Source: Candidatus Flexicrinis affinis
Lineage (GTDB): Bacteria > Chloroflexota > Anaerolineae > Aggregatilineales > Phototrophicaceae
Direction: 5' to 3'
DNA: 64,000 nucleotides
Assembly (NCBI GenBank): GCA_016716525.1
Contig: JADJWE010000001.1
Span: 806,001-870,000 of the forward strand
This document shows positions 9,181 to 17,508 of the stretch, one piece after another. Each line of letters begins with the position of its first letter. Position 1 is the first letter of the stretch. Position numbers and translations under genes: made by a program. The notes below the pieces were generated by a model. That model was given only the letters and a program-made list of their open reading frames with translations. It ran no database searches and was not told the origin of the DNA.

Positions 9181-9209
9181 TTTACAGCGCACAGCCGTGT
9201 GTGTATAAT
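9181..9209 (+). promoter_or_regulatory. Sigma70-type promoter of the rpmJ-rpsM-rpsK-rpoA operon
   Basis: TTTACA (9181-9186), a 17-bp spacer, then a perfect TATAAT (9204-9209). The predicted transcription start near 9216 gives a leader of about 35 nt to rpmJ. Confidence 0.8.
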
Positions 9210-9236
9210 GCTCGGCCTGTCGTGCTCGGCTTGTCT
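9209..9236 (+). repeat. Tandem 14-bp direct repeat at the transcription start of the rpmJ operon
   Basis: TGCTCGGCCTGTCG is followed immediately by TGCTCGGCTTGTCT (12 of 14 identical). It spans the -10 edge, the predicted start site and the early leader. It could be an operator or simply a small duplication. Confidence 0.5.
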
Positions 9237-9250
9237 AGGGACCGTCACTC

Positions 9251-9364
9251 ATGAAGGTATCAACGTCCATCAAGACCCGCTGCCCCAAGTGCCGCGTCAT
9301 CAAGCGCCACGGCCGGGTCATGATTATTTGCTCGAATCCGAAACATAAGCAGCGGCAAGGGTAA
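9251..9364 (+). CDS. rpmJ: 50S ribosomal protein L36
   Basis: A 37-residue protein with the L36 zinc ribbon: CPKC at residues 11-14 and a C27...H32 pair. It is a component of the large subunit. It is the first gene of the alpha-type operon and is followed 9 nt later by rpsM. In many bacteria infA precedes it, but here only the promoter does. Confidence 0.95.
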   Translation: MKVSTSIKTRCPKCRVIKRHGRVMIICSNPKHKQRQG

Positions 9365-9373
9365 GGTTTAGCT

Positions 9374-9760
9374 ATGGCGCGTATCGAGGGTGTCGACCTT
9401 CCGCGGAATAAGCGGGTCGAAGTTGCACTCACCTACATTTTTGGAATTGGGCCGACCCGCAGCAAACAGATTCTGGCTGCGACCGGCGTGAATCCGGACA
9501 CCCGTGTGCAGGACTTGACCGAAGCGGAAGTACAGTCGATGCGTGAGTTCATCACTGGCAGCTTCGTGGTCGAGGGCGACCTGCGCCGCACGGTGTTGTC
9601 GAACATCAAGCGTCTGCAGGAGATCGGGTCCTACCGCGGTCTCCGTCACCGCCGGATGCTGCCGGTACGCGGCCAGCGTACCCGGACCAATGCGCGCACC
9701 CGCCGTGGTGTCCGCAAGACGGTCCCGGGCCGTGGTCGCAAGAAGGGCGGCAAGAAGTAA
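9374..9760 (+). CDS. rpsM: 30S ribosomal protein S13
   Basis: 128 residues. Starts MARIEGVDLPRNKRVEVALT and carries the helix-two-turn-helix region GIGPTRSKQILAATGV, then the basic tail with RGQRTRTNARTRRG and a lysine-rich end. S13 sits in the small-subunit head and contacts the P-site tRNA. Second gene of the operon; a 128-nt gap with a strong hairpin separates it from rpsK. Confidence 0.97.
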   Translation: MARIEGVDLPRNKRVEVALTYIFGIGPTRSKQILAATGVNPDTRVQDLTEAEVQSMREFITGSFVVEGDLRRTVLSNIKRLQEIGSYRGLRHRRMLPVRGQRTRTNARTRRGVRKTVPGRGRKKGGKK

Positions 9761-9830
9761 CCGGCGTTTGAGATAGGGCTGTGCGGCGGGTTCCCGTAGT
9801 GCGCGGCCTTTGTCTATCCGTTCTCATGTT

Positions 9831-9860
9831 GATGCGCCCTGGGACATGACAGGGCGCATC
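9831..9860 (+). promoter_or_regulatory. Perfect 11-bp hairpin in the rpsM-rpsK gap
   Basis: GATGCGCCCTG (9831-9841) and CAGGGCGCATC (9850-9860) flank an 8-nt loop. No U-tract follows, so it is not a canonical terminator. It ends 28 nt before the rpsK start and could be a protein-binding leader element or an RNA processing site. Confidence 0.6.
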
Positions 9861-9888
9861 GTGGCGTAATACCCTTTCTGGAGGAAGT

Positions 9889-10293
9889 ATGGCACGCGGT
9901 AAGCAGGGGGCCAGCAGCCGTAAGGCGACCAAGAAGGTCGTAAAGAATATCCCTTACGGTCAGGCTCACATCTTTGCCACATTCAACAACACGATCGTGT
10001 CGATGACCGATCAGTCCGGCAATGTCGTGGCCTGGGCGAGCGCTGGTACATCCGGCTTCACCGGCAGCCGCAAGAGCACGCCGTATGCGGCTCGGCTCGC
10101 GGCACAAGCCGCCGCCGATTCGGCCGCGGGTCACGGGATGAAGGAAGTCGACGTGTTCGTCAAGGGCCCCGGCCCGGGCCGCGAGTCGGCCATTCGCGCC
10201 ATTCAGGCCAGCGGCTTGAAGGTGCGGTCGATCACCGACCAGACCCCGGTGCCGCATAACGGTGTACGTCCTCCGAAGAAGCGCCGCGTCTAG
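9889..10293 (+). CDS. rpsK: 30S ribosomal protein S11
   Basis: 134 residues with the S11 signatures GQAHIFATFNNTIVSMTDQSG and GPGPGRESAIRAIQASGLKV, and the C-terminal PHNGVRPPKKRRV. S11 lies on the small-subunit platform near the Shine-Dalgarno helix. GGAGGAA precedes the ATG. The next gene is rpoA after 54 nt; rpsD is not between them. Confidence 0.97.
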   Translation: MARGKQGASSRKATKKVVKNIPYGQAHIFATFNNTIVSMTDQSGNVVAWASAGTSGFTGSRKSTPYAARLAAQAAADSAAGHGMKEVDVFVKGPGPGRESAIRAIQASGLKVRSITDQTPVPHNGVRPPKKRRV

Positions 10294-10347
10294 TCTGCTG
10301 CTGCTTCTGTTGGGATACGCATTTACCTGTTCAAGGAGGACACCGGC

Positions 10348-11334
10348 GTGAATCTGACCCAAATGGTCTTGCCGCATAAAGTCGAAAGCGACGCGGCAAC
10401 GCGCAATTATGGTCGCTTCGTCATCAGCCCACTCGAAAAGGGCTTCGGTCTGACGTTGGGCAACGCCCTGCGCCGTGTTCTGCTGTCATCGCTGCAGGGC
10501 GCGGCGGTGACCAGCATCCGCGTCAGTGATGTGCATCACGAATTCTCCGCGATCCCCGACGTTCGCGAAGACATGACGCAGCTGATCTTGCAGGTCAAGC
10601 AGCTTCGCGTGAAGCTCGACGGCGAAGCCGCGCGGCTCCGGTTGGAGCATCGCGGCGAAGGCATTGTGACGGCGGCCGACATCCGCTGCCCGCCCGAAGT
10701 ACAGATCATCAACAGCGACCTGTACTTGTTCACCGTCGACTCCCCGAACGCCCATCTTGAGATGGAGTTTGAGGTGCGTGCAGGCCGTGGCTTCAGCCCG
10801 GCGGAAGAACGCGGCCGGCTTCCGATTGGCGAACTGCCGGTCGACGCCATTTTCAGCCCGGTCAAGCGCGTGAAGTTCGAAGTCGAACCGGCACGCGTCA
10901 ACAACTTGACCAACTACGACCGGCTGATCCTCGAGATTTGGACGGACGGCACGATCCGCCCGCAGGATGCGCTTGCGCAGGCTGCGCAAATCTTAATGCG
11001 CCACCTGTCGGTCATCAGCGGCATGGATCCGACGTTCGATCAGTACACCCAGTTCGAGGCGTACGACGAGGCGCGCGAGCCGCTGCAGAACAGCAAGCGC
11101 TCGCAGCTTCACGACAAGATGATTGAGGAACTCGACTTGAGCGTTCGCGTGTTCAACTCGCTCAAGCGTACGGGCATCACCACCATCGGCGATGTGTTGG
11201 AGATGCTTGACCGCGGGTCCGACGCAATGTTGGCGATCCGCAACTTTGGTGAGAAGTCGCTCGACGAGCTGGTTGAGAAGCTCCGCGAAAAGGGTTACCT
11301 GCCATCGGAGCAGACCGAAGGCGAGTCCGAGTAA
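10348..11334 (+). CDS. rpoA: RNA polymerase alpha subunit
   Basis: 328 residues: an N-terminal assembly/dimerisation domain (with GFGLTLGNALRRVLLSSL at about residues 31-48) and a C-terminal helix-hairpin-helix domain (SVRVFNSLKRTGITTIGDVLE and NFGEKSLDELVEKL) that contacts UP elements and activators. It starts at a GTG preceded by a strong AAGGAGGA 7 nt upstream. Standard length for the family. Confidence 0.97.
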   Translation: MNLTQMVLPHKVESDAATRNYGRFVISPLEKGFGLTLGNALRRVLLSSLQGAAVTSIRVSDVHHEFSAIPDVREDMTQLILQVKQLRVKLDGEAARLRLEHRGEGIVTAADIRCPPEVQIINSDLYLFTVDSPNAHLEMEFEVRAGRGFSPAEERGRLPIGELPVDAIFSPVKRVKFEVEPARVNNLTNYDRLILEIWTDGTIRPQDALAQAAQILMRHLSVISGMDPTFDQYTQFEAYDEAREPLQNSKRSQLHDKMIEELDLSVRVFNSLKRTGITTIGDVLEMLDRGSDAMLAIRNFGEKSLDELVEKLREKGYLPSEQTEGESE

Positions 11335-11361
11335 ACACGTTAGGGACGGCGAGGAAGAATC

Positions 11362-11772
11362 ATGCGTCACCACATGGCAGGAAAGCGGCTGAGCCGCGAC
11401 ACCGGGCATCGCAAGGCACTCCGCCTGAACTTGACCCGCGCGCTGCTCACGCACGAACGGATTGAGACCACACTGGCGAAGGCGCAGTTCGTGCGCGCCA
11501 ACGTCGAACGGACGATCACGCTGGCGAAGCGCGGTCTGGCCAAGGCGGAAGCCGCGCAGCGGCCCGAGGCCGGCGTGCATGCGCGTCGTCTGGTCGCCAG
11601 CCGGCTCGGCAACGACCGCGAGATCGTGCAGAAGGTGTTCGATGTGCTTGCGCCGCGCTATGCAGAGCGCCCGGGCGGATATACCCGGATGTTCAAGCTG
11701 GGGCCGCGCAAGGGCGACAACGCCGAGATGGTGCTGATCGAACTGGTCGACCGCGGCGAGGCCGGCGCGTAG
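11362..11772 (+). CDS. rplQ: 50S ribosomal protein L17
   Basis: 136 residues with the L17 N-terminus MRHHMAGKRLSRDTGHRKAL and the C-terminal GYTRMFKLGPRKGDNAEMVLIELV. L17 lies near the peptide exit tunnel. A 27-nt gap separates it from rpoA, and AGGAAG precedes its ATG. truA starts 5 nt after its stop. Confidence 0.97.
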   Translation: MRHHMAGKRLSRDTGHRKALRLNLTRALLTHERIETTLAKAQFVRANVERTITLAKRGLAKAEAAQRPEAGVHARRLVASRLGNDREIVQKVFDVLAPRYAERPGGYTRMFKLGPRKGDNAEMVLIELVDRGEAGA

Positions 11773-11777
11773 GACTC

Positions 11778-12527
11778 GTGCGCTATCGCGCGACCGTCGC
11801 CTATGACGGGCGAGCGTACTGGGGGTTTCAGCGACAAGCCGGAGACTCCCCGACCGTCCAAGGCGCGATCGAACACGCACTTGAGCAGATTACCGGCACG
11901 CACACCACGGTAATCGGCGCGGGACGAACGGACAGCGGTGTGCATGCGACGGGGCAGGTGATCGCCTTTGACGTGGAATGGGCCCACGGGCCCGCGACCT
12001 TAACAAAAGCGCTAAACGCCACACTCCCGACGGACATCAGCGTTCGCGACGTGTGCGAACGGCCCGGTTTTCACCCGCGATTTGATGCGCGAAGCCGGCG
12101 CTATCGTTACACGGTGCACACCGCCGACGTCCGCGATCCACTGCTTTGGGGCCGCGTATGGTGGCTGTCGCAGGCGTTGGAGATCGAGGCGATGCAGGCA
12201 TGCGCGGCCAGCGTGATCGGCACGCGTGACTTCGCCACGTTCGGCCACCCGCCGCAAGGCGATAATACGGTTCGCACCGTGTTTGTCTCGCAGTGGAGCC
12301 AACATGCGGCGCCGATCGCGGGGGAGTTGTACGTTTACGAAGTCGAAGCCAACGCCTTCTTGCACCACATGGTGCGGCGGTTGGTCGGCATGATGGTCGA
12401 TGCCGGGCGGGGTTGGATCAGCCCGGATGCGTTTCAAGACAAAATGCGCGCGGCAGACCTGAGCCTTGCGCAGCGCACCGCACCTCCCCACGGACTCGTC
12501 CTTGAGGCGGTGCGATATGACGACTAG
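11778..12527 (+). CDS. truA: tRNA pseudouridine(38-40) synthase TruA
   Basis: 249 residues. Converts uridines 38-40 of the tRNA anticodon stem to pseudouridine. The catalytic aspartate lies in GAGRTDSGVHATGQV, and FLHHMVRRLVG is the conserved C-terminal block. It starts with GTG five bases after the rplQ stop, with AGGA as a short Shine-Dalgarno. The truA-rplM-rpsI order is common in bacteria. Confidence 0.95.
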   Translation: MRYRATVAYDGRAYWGFQRQAGDSPTVQGAIEHALEQITGTHTTVIGAGRTDSGVHATGQVIAFDVEWAHGPATLTKALNATLPTDISVRDVCERPGFHPRFDARSRRYRYTVHTADVRDPLLWGRVWWLSQALEIEAMQACAASVIGTRDFATFGHPPQGDNTVRTVFVSQWSQHAAPIAGELYVYEVEANAFLHHMVRRLVGMMVDAGRGWISPDAFQDKMRAADLSLAQRTAPPHGLVLEAVRYDD

Positions 12528-12585
12528 AATATCGGGTCATTCAGTTGGAAGCGGTGAGGCGCTCGAAGCCCACCCGGAGGTAACG

Positions 12586-13017
12586 ATGAGAGTCAAGACG
12601 TTTGTAACCACCCCGGCGGATGTCGAGCGCCGTTGGTGGGTCGTCGATGCGGAAGGGCAGACCTTGGGCCGCCTCGCGACGAAAATTGCTGCTGTCCTGC
12701 GCGGTAAGCACAAGCCGATCTTTACGCCGAACCTCGACACCGGCGACTACGTGATCGTGATCAATTGTGACAAGATCGCAGTGACCGGCAACCGTCTCGA
12801 AGACAAGATGTACTACGACTATTCCGGCTTCTTCGGCGGCATGAAGAAGGAGCGGATGAAGGACAAGATGGCCCGCCAGCCCGAGCGAATCGTGGAGTTG
12901 GCCGTGAAGGGCATGCTGCCGAAAGGCCCGCTGGGCCGTTCGATGGCGAAGAAGTTGAAGACGTATGCCGGCCCGGATCATCCGCACGCCGGGCAAAACC
13001 CCGAAGTGCTGAAGTAG
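12586..13017 (+). CDS. rplM: 50S ribosomal protein L13
   Basis: 143 residues. The start at 12586 is fixed by CGGAGG 5 nt upstream and by the L13 N-terminus; the frame is open further upstream but this is not family sequence. Conserved WWVVDAEGQTLGRLATKIA and VKGMLPKGPLGR are visible. An early-assembly large-subunit protein. rpsI follows after 13 nt. Confidence 0.96.
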   Translation: MRVKTFVTTPADVERRWWVVDAEGQTLGRLATKIAAVLRGKHKPIFTPNLDTGDYVIVINCDKIAVTGNRLEDKMYYDYSGFFGGMKKERMKDKMARQPERIVELAVKGMLPKGPLGRSMAKKLKTYAGPDHPHAGQNPEVLK

Positions 13018-13030
13018 GAGAACGGGCAAA

Positions 13031-13426
13031 ATGGCTTCTCAGTATTATGAAGGTGTCGGCCGCCGCAAGGCTGCTTCCGCACGTGTCCGCATTTATCCCG
13101 GCGGCACGGGCAACTACGTCGTGAACGAGCGCGATGCGTCGGAATATCTGACGCGTCCGGGCGACATCGAGATCAGCCTCGAGCCGCTGCGGGTGGTCGG
13201 TCAGGAAGGCAACTACGACATTAGCGTGCACGTGTACGGCGGTGGTGTTTCAGGCCAGCGCGATGCGATCCGCCTCGGCGTGGCGCGCGCCCTGCTCGAG
13301 GTCGATGCCGACTTCCGCGGCCAGCTCAAGCCGGCCAAGCTGCTCACTCGCGATGCCCGCGTGAAGGAGCGCAAGAAGCCGGGTCTCAAGCGTGCCCGTA
13401 AGGCGCCGACCTACACCAAGCGTTAA
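13031..13426 (+). CDS. rpsI: 30S ribosomal protein S9
   Basis: 131 residues with EGVGRRKAASARVRIYPG and the C-terminal RKKPGLKRARKAPTYTKR, whose last arginine reaches the P-site tRNA in characterised ribosomes. Last gene of the operon; a strong intrinsic terminator follows within 31 nt. Confidence 0.97.
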   Translation: MASQYYEGVGRRKAASARVRIYPGGTGNYVVNERDASEYLTRPGDIEISLEPLRVVGQEGNYDISVHVYGGGVSGQRDAIRLGVARALLEVDADFRGQLKPAKLLTRDARVKERKKPGLKRARKAPTYTKR

Positions 13427-13456
13427 GCTCGCACGCGAGCCGATTGATGCAATTTC

Positions 13457-13491
13457 AAACAGGCAAGGTCGTCCCCGATCTTGCCTGTTTT
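13457..13491 (+). terminator. Intrinsic terminator of the rpmJ-rpsI operon
   Basis: AAACAGGCAAGGTC and GATCTTGCCTGTTT form a 14-bp stem (one G-U pair) around a 6-nt loop and run into a short T-tract. It marks the operon end and insulates the DDAH gene downstream. Confidence 0.9.
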
Positions 13492-13526
13492 GCGTAATGC
13501 CGCAGCACAAGAAAGCGAGTTGAGCC

Positions 13527-14312
13527 ATGTCACTATTGCCGCCGATGACCCGGGTGTTGGCCCGGCGGCCGGCGACCACATTTGCCGAAGGAATCACGAC
13601 GCGCGGTCATCTAGGTGTTCCGGCGTACGAGGCGACCGTACAGCAGTTTGACGCCTACCTCGAAGCGATGCGAACGTGCGGCCTTGCGGTGACGACTCTG
13701 GACGCCGATGATCGCTATCCGGACGGACACTTCACCGAAGATGCCGCCGTGATCTTCGGCGATACGGCATTCATCTGTCGTCCCGCGCTGGCGAACCGGC
13801 GCGGTGAGGAAACGGCGATTGCGCAAGCGCTAGCCGGGCTGAATCTGGTGTATTCTAGCGGCGATGGCGTGGCGATCGAAGGCGGCGATGTGCTGTTCTG
13901 CGAAGATCGCGTGTTGATTGGTCTGAGCAAACGAACCAACCGCGCCGGCGCCGAGCAGCTTGCCGAGGCCATTCGCGACCGGCTTGGTTCCATACCGGTT
14001 GTGTGCGTGCCATTCGACAACGTGCTGCACCTCAAAACCGGTCTGACCGAACTCGCGCCGGGTGTTCTGCTCCACGACCCCGCCATGAAGTTGCACGAGC
14101 CGATCACATTCGCGAAAGTGATTACGCTTCCGATCGAGGAGGGGTACGCGGCATCGGTTCTTCCGATTGATCGCAGCACGATCATTATCGCTGATGGATA
14201 TCCCGCGGTCCGCACGCTGGCAGAACAGCACTACGCTAACGTCATCGCGCTGGAGATGTCCGAGTTCGAGAAGATGGACGGCGGGCTAACCTGCCTCTCT
14301 CTCCGCTACTAA
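13527..14312 (+). CDS. Dimethylarginine dimethylaminohydrolase (DDAH)-family amidinohydrolase
   Basis: 261 residues of the guanidino-group-modifying superfamily, which hydrolyses methylarginines or related guanidino compounds to citrulline-type products. Catalytic-site features: E71-D72 in HFTEDAAVI, EGGDVLF, GLSKRTN, the catalytic histidine H168 in VLHLKTGLTEL and the nucleophile C256 in MDGGLTCLS. The length and the Cys near the C-terminus fit DDAH rather than arginine deiminase, which is longer. The mazG fusion gene follows 15 nt later and is probably co-transcribed. Substrate is not proven by sequence. Confidence 0.85.
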   Translation: MSLLPPMTRVLARRPATTFAEGITTRGHLGVPAYEATVQQFDAYLEAMRTCGLAVTTLDADDRYPDGHFTEDAAVIFGDTAFICRPALANRRGEETAIAQALAGLNLVYSSGDGVAIEGGDVLFCEDRVLIGLSKRTNRAGAEQLAEAIRDRLGSIPVVCVPFDNVLHLKTGLTELAPGVLLHDPAMKLHEPITFAKVITLPIEEGYAASVLPIDRSTIIIADGYPAVRTLAEQHYANVIALEMSEFEKMDGGLTCLSLRY

Positions 14313-14327
14313 GGAGCATACGGGCCA

Positions 14328-15779
14328 ATGTCGATCACTATCGCAGGGCTGGGGCCGGGGAGAGCTGAAGATATTACGCGGCGCGTATGGTCGGTGATCG
14401 AGCAGGCAGATACGGTTGTGCTTCGAACCGAGCGTCACCCGTGCGTGCCGGATCTGCCGATCCGTGGGACGCGCATCGCGTGTGACGATCTCTATGAAGC
14501 CCACGCGGCATTCGCCGATGTCTACGCGGCGATCGTGCAGCGCGTGATCGGGCTCGCACGTGATGGCGCCGTGGTGTACGCCGTGCCGGGTGATCCGGCA
14601 GTCGGCGAGTCCACAACGGCCATGCTGATCGACGCCGCGCGCGCGGCCGGAATCGGCGTCGAAATCTTGCCCGGCATCAGCTTCATCGAGCCGACGCTCG
14701 CGCTCGTCGGCGTCGACGGGATCGACGGAATTCAACTGCTCGACGCGCTCGTGCTCGGCGCGATGCACCACCCGCCGATCAACTCGGATGCGCCCGCGCT
14801 CATCAGCCAAGTCTACAGCCGACAGGTCGCCAGCGACGTAAAGCTGACGCTGATGAACCAATACCCGGACGAATTCGAGGTCGTGCTGGTACACGCGGCA
14901 GGTTCAATGGACGCACACGTCGAGCGCCTGCCGCTGTACGAAATCGACCGCAGCGCACACATCAGCCATCGCACCTCCCTGTTCGTGCCGGCCCTCGGTG
15001 ACATGTCGAGCTTCGAACGCTTTCAGGAGATCATCGCCCACCTGCGCGCCCCCGAGGGCTGCCCGTGGGACAAGGAGCAGACGCACGAGTCGCTGCGCCG
15101 GTTCATCGTCGAGGAGACCCACGAGGTGCTCGACGCGATTGATCGGGGCGATTGGTCCGCGCTGGCGGAGGAATTGGGCGACGTGCTGCTGCAGGTCGTG
15201 CTGCACACCCAGATAGCGATTGACGACGGCGAGTTCCAGATGAGCGACGTGCTGCGCGCCGTCAATCACAAGATGATCCGCCGCCATCCGCACGTATTCG
15301 GCGATGCCGTCGCCAACAACCCCGATCAGGTCGTGACCAACTGGGAAGCGATCAAGCAGGAGGAGAAACAGGCGAACGGCAACCCGCAACCTGCGTCGAT
15401 CCTCGGGGGTATTCCAGTAAGCCTCGCGCCGCTCGCGCAGAGCTATCAGCTTCAGCACAAGGCGGGCAAGGTCGGCTTTGACTGGCCGAACATCGTGCCC
15501 GTCTCAGACAAGCTGCGCGAAGAGCTGGACGAGTTCCTGAAGGCGGAAACTCCCGACGACCGGCTTAAGGAACTCGGCGATATCCTGTTCGTGGTCGTCA
15601 ACCTCGGCCGGCACGTCGGTATCGACGACCCCGAGACTGCGCTGCGCCTGACCAACCTCAAGTTCCGTACACGCTTCCAAGCGGTCGAGGACGCCGTGCT
15701 GGCGAGCGGCAGGCCGTGGGCCGACTTCACGCTCGACGAACTCGATGCGTTCTGGAACGCGGCCAAGGCACGGGGTTAG
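14328..15779 (+). CDS. mazG: Tetrapyrrole methylase-like/MazG fusion, nucleoside triphosphate pyrophosphohydrolase
   Basis: 483 residues. The N-terminal 225 residues form a YabN-type SAM-dependent (tetrapyrrole) methylase fold: ITIAGLGPGRAEDIT, YAVPGDPAVGEST and GISFIEPTLALVG. Two MazG domains follow: one near 235-345 with CPWDKEQTHESLRRFIVEE and EELGDVLLQVVLH, another near 385-480 with REELDEF and KELGDILFVVVNL. MazG hydrolyses NTPs to NMP and PPi, including damaged nucleotides. The same fusion is known in Bacillus YabN and relatives; the methylase half has no established substrate. Its stop overlaps the convergent propeller gene by 4 nt. Confidence 0.92.
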   Translation: MSITIAGLGPGRAEDITRRVWSVIEQADTVVLRTERHPCVPDLPIRGTRIACDDLYEAHAAFADVYAAIVQRVIGLARDGAVVYAVPGDPAVGESTTAMLIDAARAAGIGVEILPGISFIEPTLALVGVDGIDGIQLLDALVLGAMHHPPINSDAPALISQVYSRQVASDVKLTLMNQYPDEFEVVLVHAAGSMDAHVERLPLYEIDRSAHISHRTSLFVPALGDMSSFERFQEIIAHLRAPEGCPWDKEQTHESLRRFIVEETHEVLDAIDRGDWSALAEELGDVLLQVVLHTQIAIDDGEFQMSDVLRAVNHKMIRRHPHVFGDAVANNPDQVVTNWEAIKQEEKQANGNPQPASILGGIPVSLAPLAQSYQLQHKAGKVGFDWPNIVPVSDKLREELDEFLKAETPDDRLKELGDILFVVVNLGRHVGIDDPETALRLTNLKFRTRFQAVEDAVLASGRPWADFTLDELDAFWNAAKARG

Positions 15780-17371
15780 TGGCTTGAAAGGCCATCAGTC
15801 GCGGAAAGTTCGGTACGCTTCATTTCAAGCAGGTCGTAGACGATCCGCTTTTCGATTCCACCTTCAATGACGTCAACGGTGACATAGCGACAGTCAGGCG
15901 ACTGTCCACGAAACGCGTATCTGTCAAAGACGACTTCGCGCTCTATCACGGCAATCGTTTCGCGCAGCAGTGGGTCTTGAACGACCAAGGCTCGATCTGT
16001 TGCATGATATCTGATTCGATACTCGCACCCGAATGGCGAAGCGATGCGTCGTCGTTTCAAATCGAGTTCGGCTTCGGATACCGGTTGGCCGTCTGAGCGG
16101 CGTACAGATATCAGCTCCCCAGTTTCAAGTCTGTAAACGCGGAACTCAAACCCGAAGTCGAACTCGACAAGCCCGGATGCCAGGTCCCACGTCACGCTCT
16201 CATACGTCCAGCTTCGCGTCCAGCCAATCGTTTGGACTTTGAGGAACTCAAAGGTACGAAAGGACTCCGCAGTATCGAGGTTTACGACAAATCCGCCAAG
16301 CCGTGTCGTATACGCCGCAAAACGATTTGACGGGTCGATCTCGAACTGACGGACTTCAAAACCGGAAAGGTCGAAGACGATACGCCCGTCAACTGGATCG
16401 ATCACTCGTAGGTCCTCATCGCGATAGGCGCTGACGACCAAGTAGCGACATCCCGGCGACCAACGTGGTCTGAAATCACCGCCAAAGGACGAATTGCTTT
16501 CAAATTCGAACTCGTATGCAAGCACGCGCAGCACGTCTGACGTTCCGGCGTCAATAAGCAGGATTCTCTTCGTCTCCGGCTCCAAGATTACGCGCGCGTT
16601 CTGCATGAACGAACGTACATTCTCTCTGTACTCGACTACTCGCGTTCCATAGGTGTAGACCCTGTAGTTTGTAGTGACGCATGGATAGTTGGAGCGTTCC
16701 ACGGGAGCTTGCACTAAATAACCCGAGCTGCTCAACTCCCTCGGCCGGTTGAACTGATCGGTCAGGCCGACAAGCGCGCCGCTCGACATGTCATAGGCGG
16801 CGGACCCGAACGGCGGGATCGAAAGTACGCCGACGATCTGGTTGGCAGCATAGTCCCAGCGCACCGTGCCGGGCCTGAACGCCCGCGAGTTGCCGTCCGC
16901 TTCGCTTGTCAGCCAGACGTCGCCGCCGCCCAGATAGTGAATGTAGGCGCCGAACCGCGTCTCGACCAGCAGGCGCGTGCTGTTGGTATCCCACGTGAGC
17001 GGGTAGGGAATCATCCGCGCGCCTTCAAATACAGCGATCTCGCCGCCGTTGACCAGGTCGTAGACGACTGACGTATAGATCGTCACTCCGCGGTCGTCCG
17101 GCATGCCGTATGCGACGGAGACGTACTGGCATTCGGGCGACCAGCGGCCGACAGCGATGTCCGCGCCCGTGCGCTGATCGGTCAGCAGGCGGACCTCTGC
17201 ACCGGTCGACCAATCGACAACGGCGGTCCGGCCGGGCTCAGTGCGGACAAACCAGTTGCGGTTGAAGAACACACCGCCCGAGTACGGGCAGTTGGCGGGG
17301 ATGCCGTCATCCTGAGCAGCAGTCGAAATGAATGGACCAATAAGGAGAATAATCAGAAGTAAGGAGCGCAC
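15776..17371 (-). CDS. Secreted beta-propeller-like protein, uncharacterised
   Basis: 531 residues with a signal peptide (about 1-19, ending TAAQ). The rest is beta-rich and contains repeated blade-like segments marked by WSPECQYVSVAY, WSPGCRYLVVSAY and QSPDCRYVTVDV, resembling WD40/TolB-type propeller repeats. No catalytic motif was seen. It is predicted to be extracellular. Alone on its strand between two convergent/co-directional units; function unknown. Confidence 0.72.
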   Translation of the reverse strand: MRSLLLIILLIGPFISTAAQDDGIPANCPYSGGVFFNRNWFVRTEPGRTAVVDWSTGAEVRLLTDQRTGADIAVGRWSPECQYVSVAYGMPDDRGVTIYTSVVYDLVNGGEIAVFEGARMIPYPLTWDTNSTRLLVETRFGAYIHYLGGGDVWLTSEADGNSRAFRPGTVRWDYAANQIVGVLSIPPFGSAAYDMSSGALVGLTDQFNRPRELSSSGYLVQAPVERSNYPCVTTNYRVYTYGTRVVEYRENVRSFMQNARVILEPETKRILLIDAGTSDVLRVLAYEFEFESNSSFGGDFRPRWSPGCRYLVVSAYRDEDLRVIDPVDGRIVFDLSGFEVRQFEIDPSNRFAAYTTRLGGFVVNLDTAESFRTFEFLKVQTIGWTRSWTYESVTWDLASGLVEFDFGFEFRVYRLETGELISVRRSDGQPVSEAELDLKRRRIASPFGCEYRIRYHATDRALVVQDPLLRETIAVIEREVVFDRYAFRGQSPDCRYVTVDVIEGGIEKRIVYDLLEMKRTELSATDGLSSH

Positions 17372-17508
17372 AGCGGTTCTTCCTTGATGAGCGACTTACT
17401 TCAATACTATCCTTGCCTTGACGCGCACACATTAACGAAGTAAGACCACGTCGCACACGATAACCCTACGAACAATCAATGATTAAAGGATGTCGCCAAG
17501 GCGAACGG

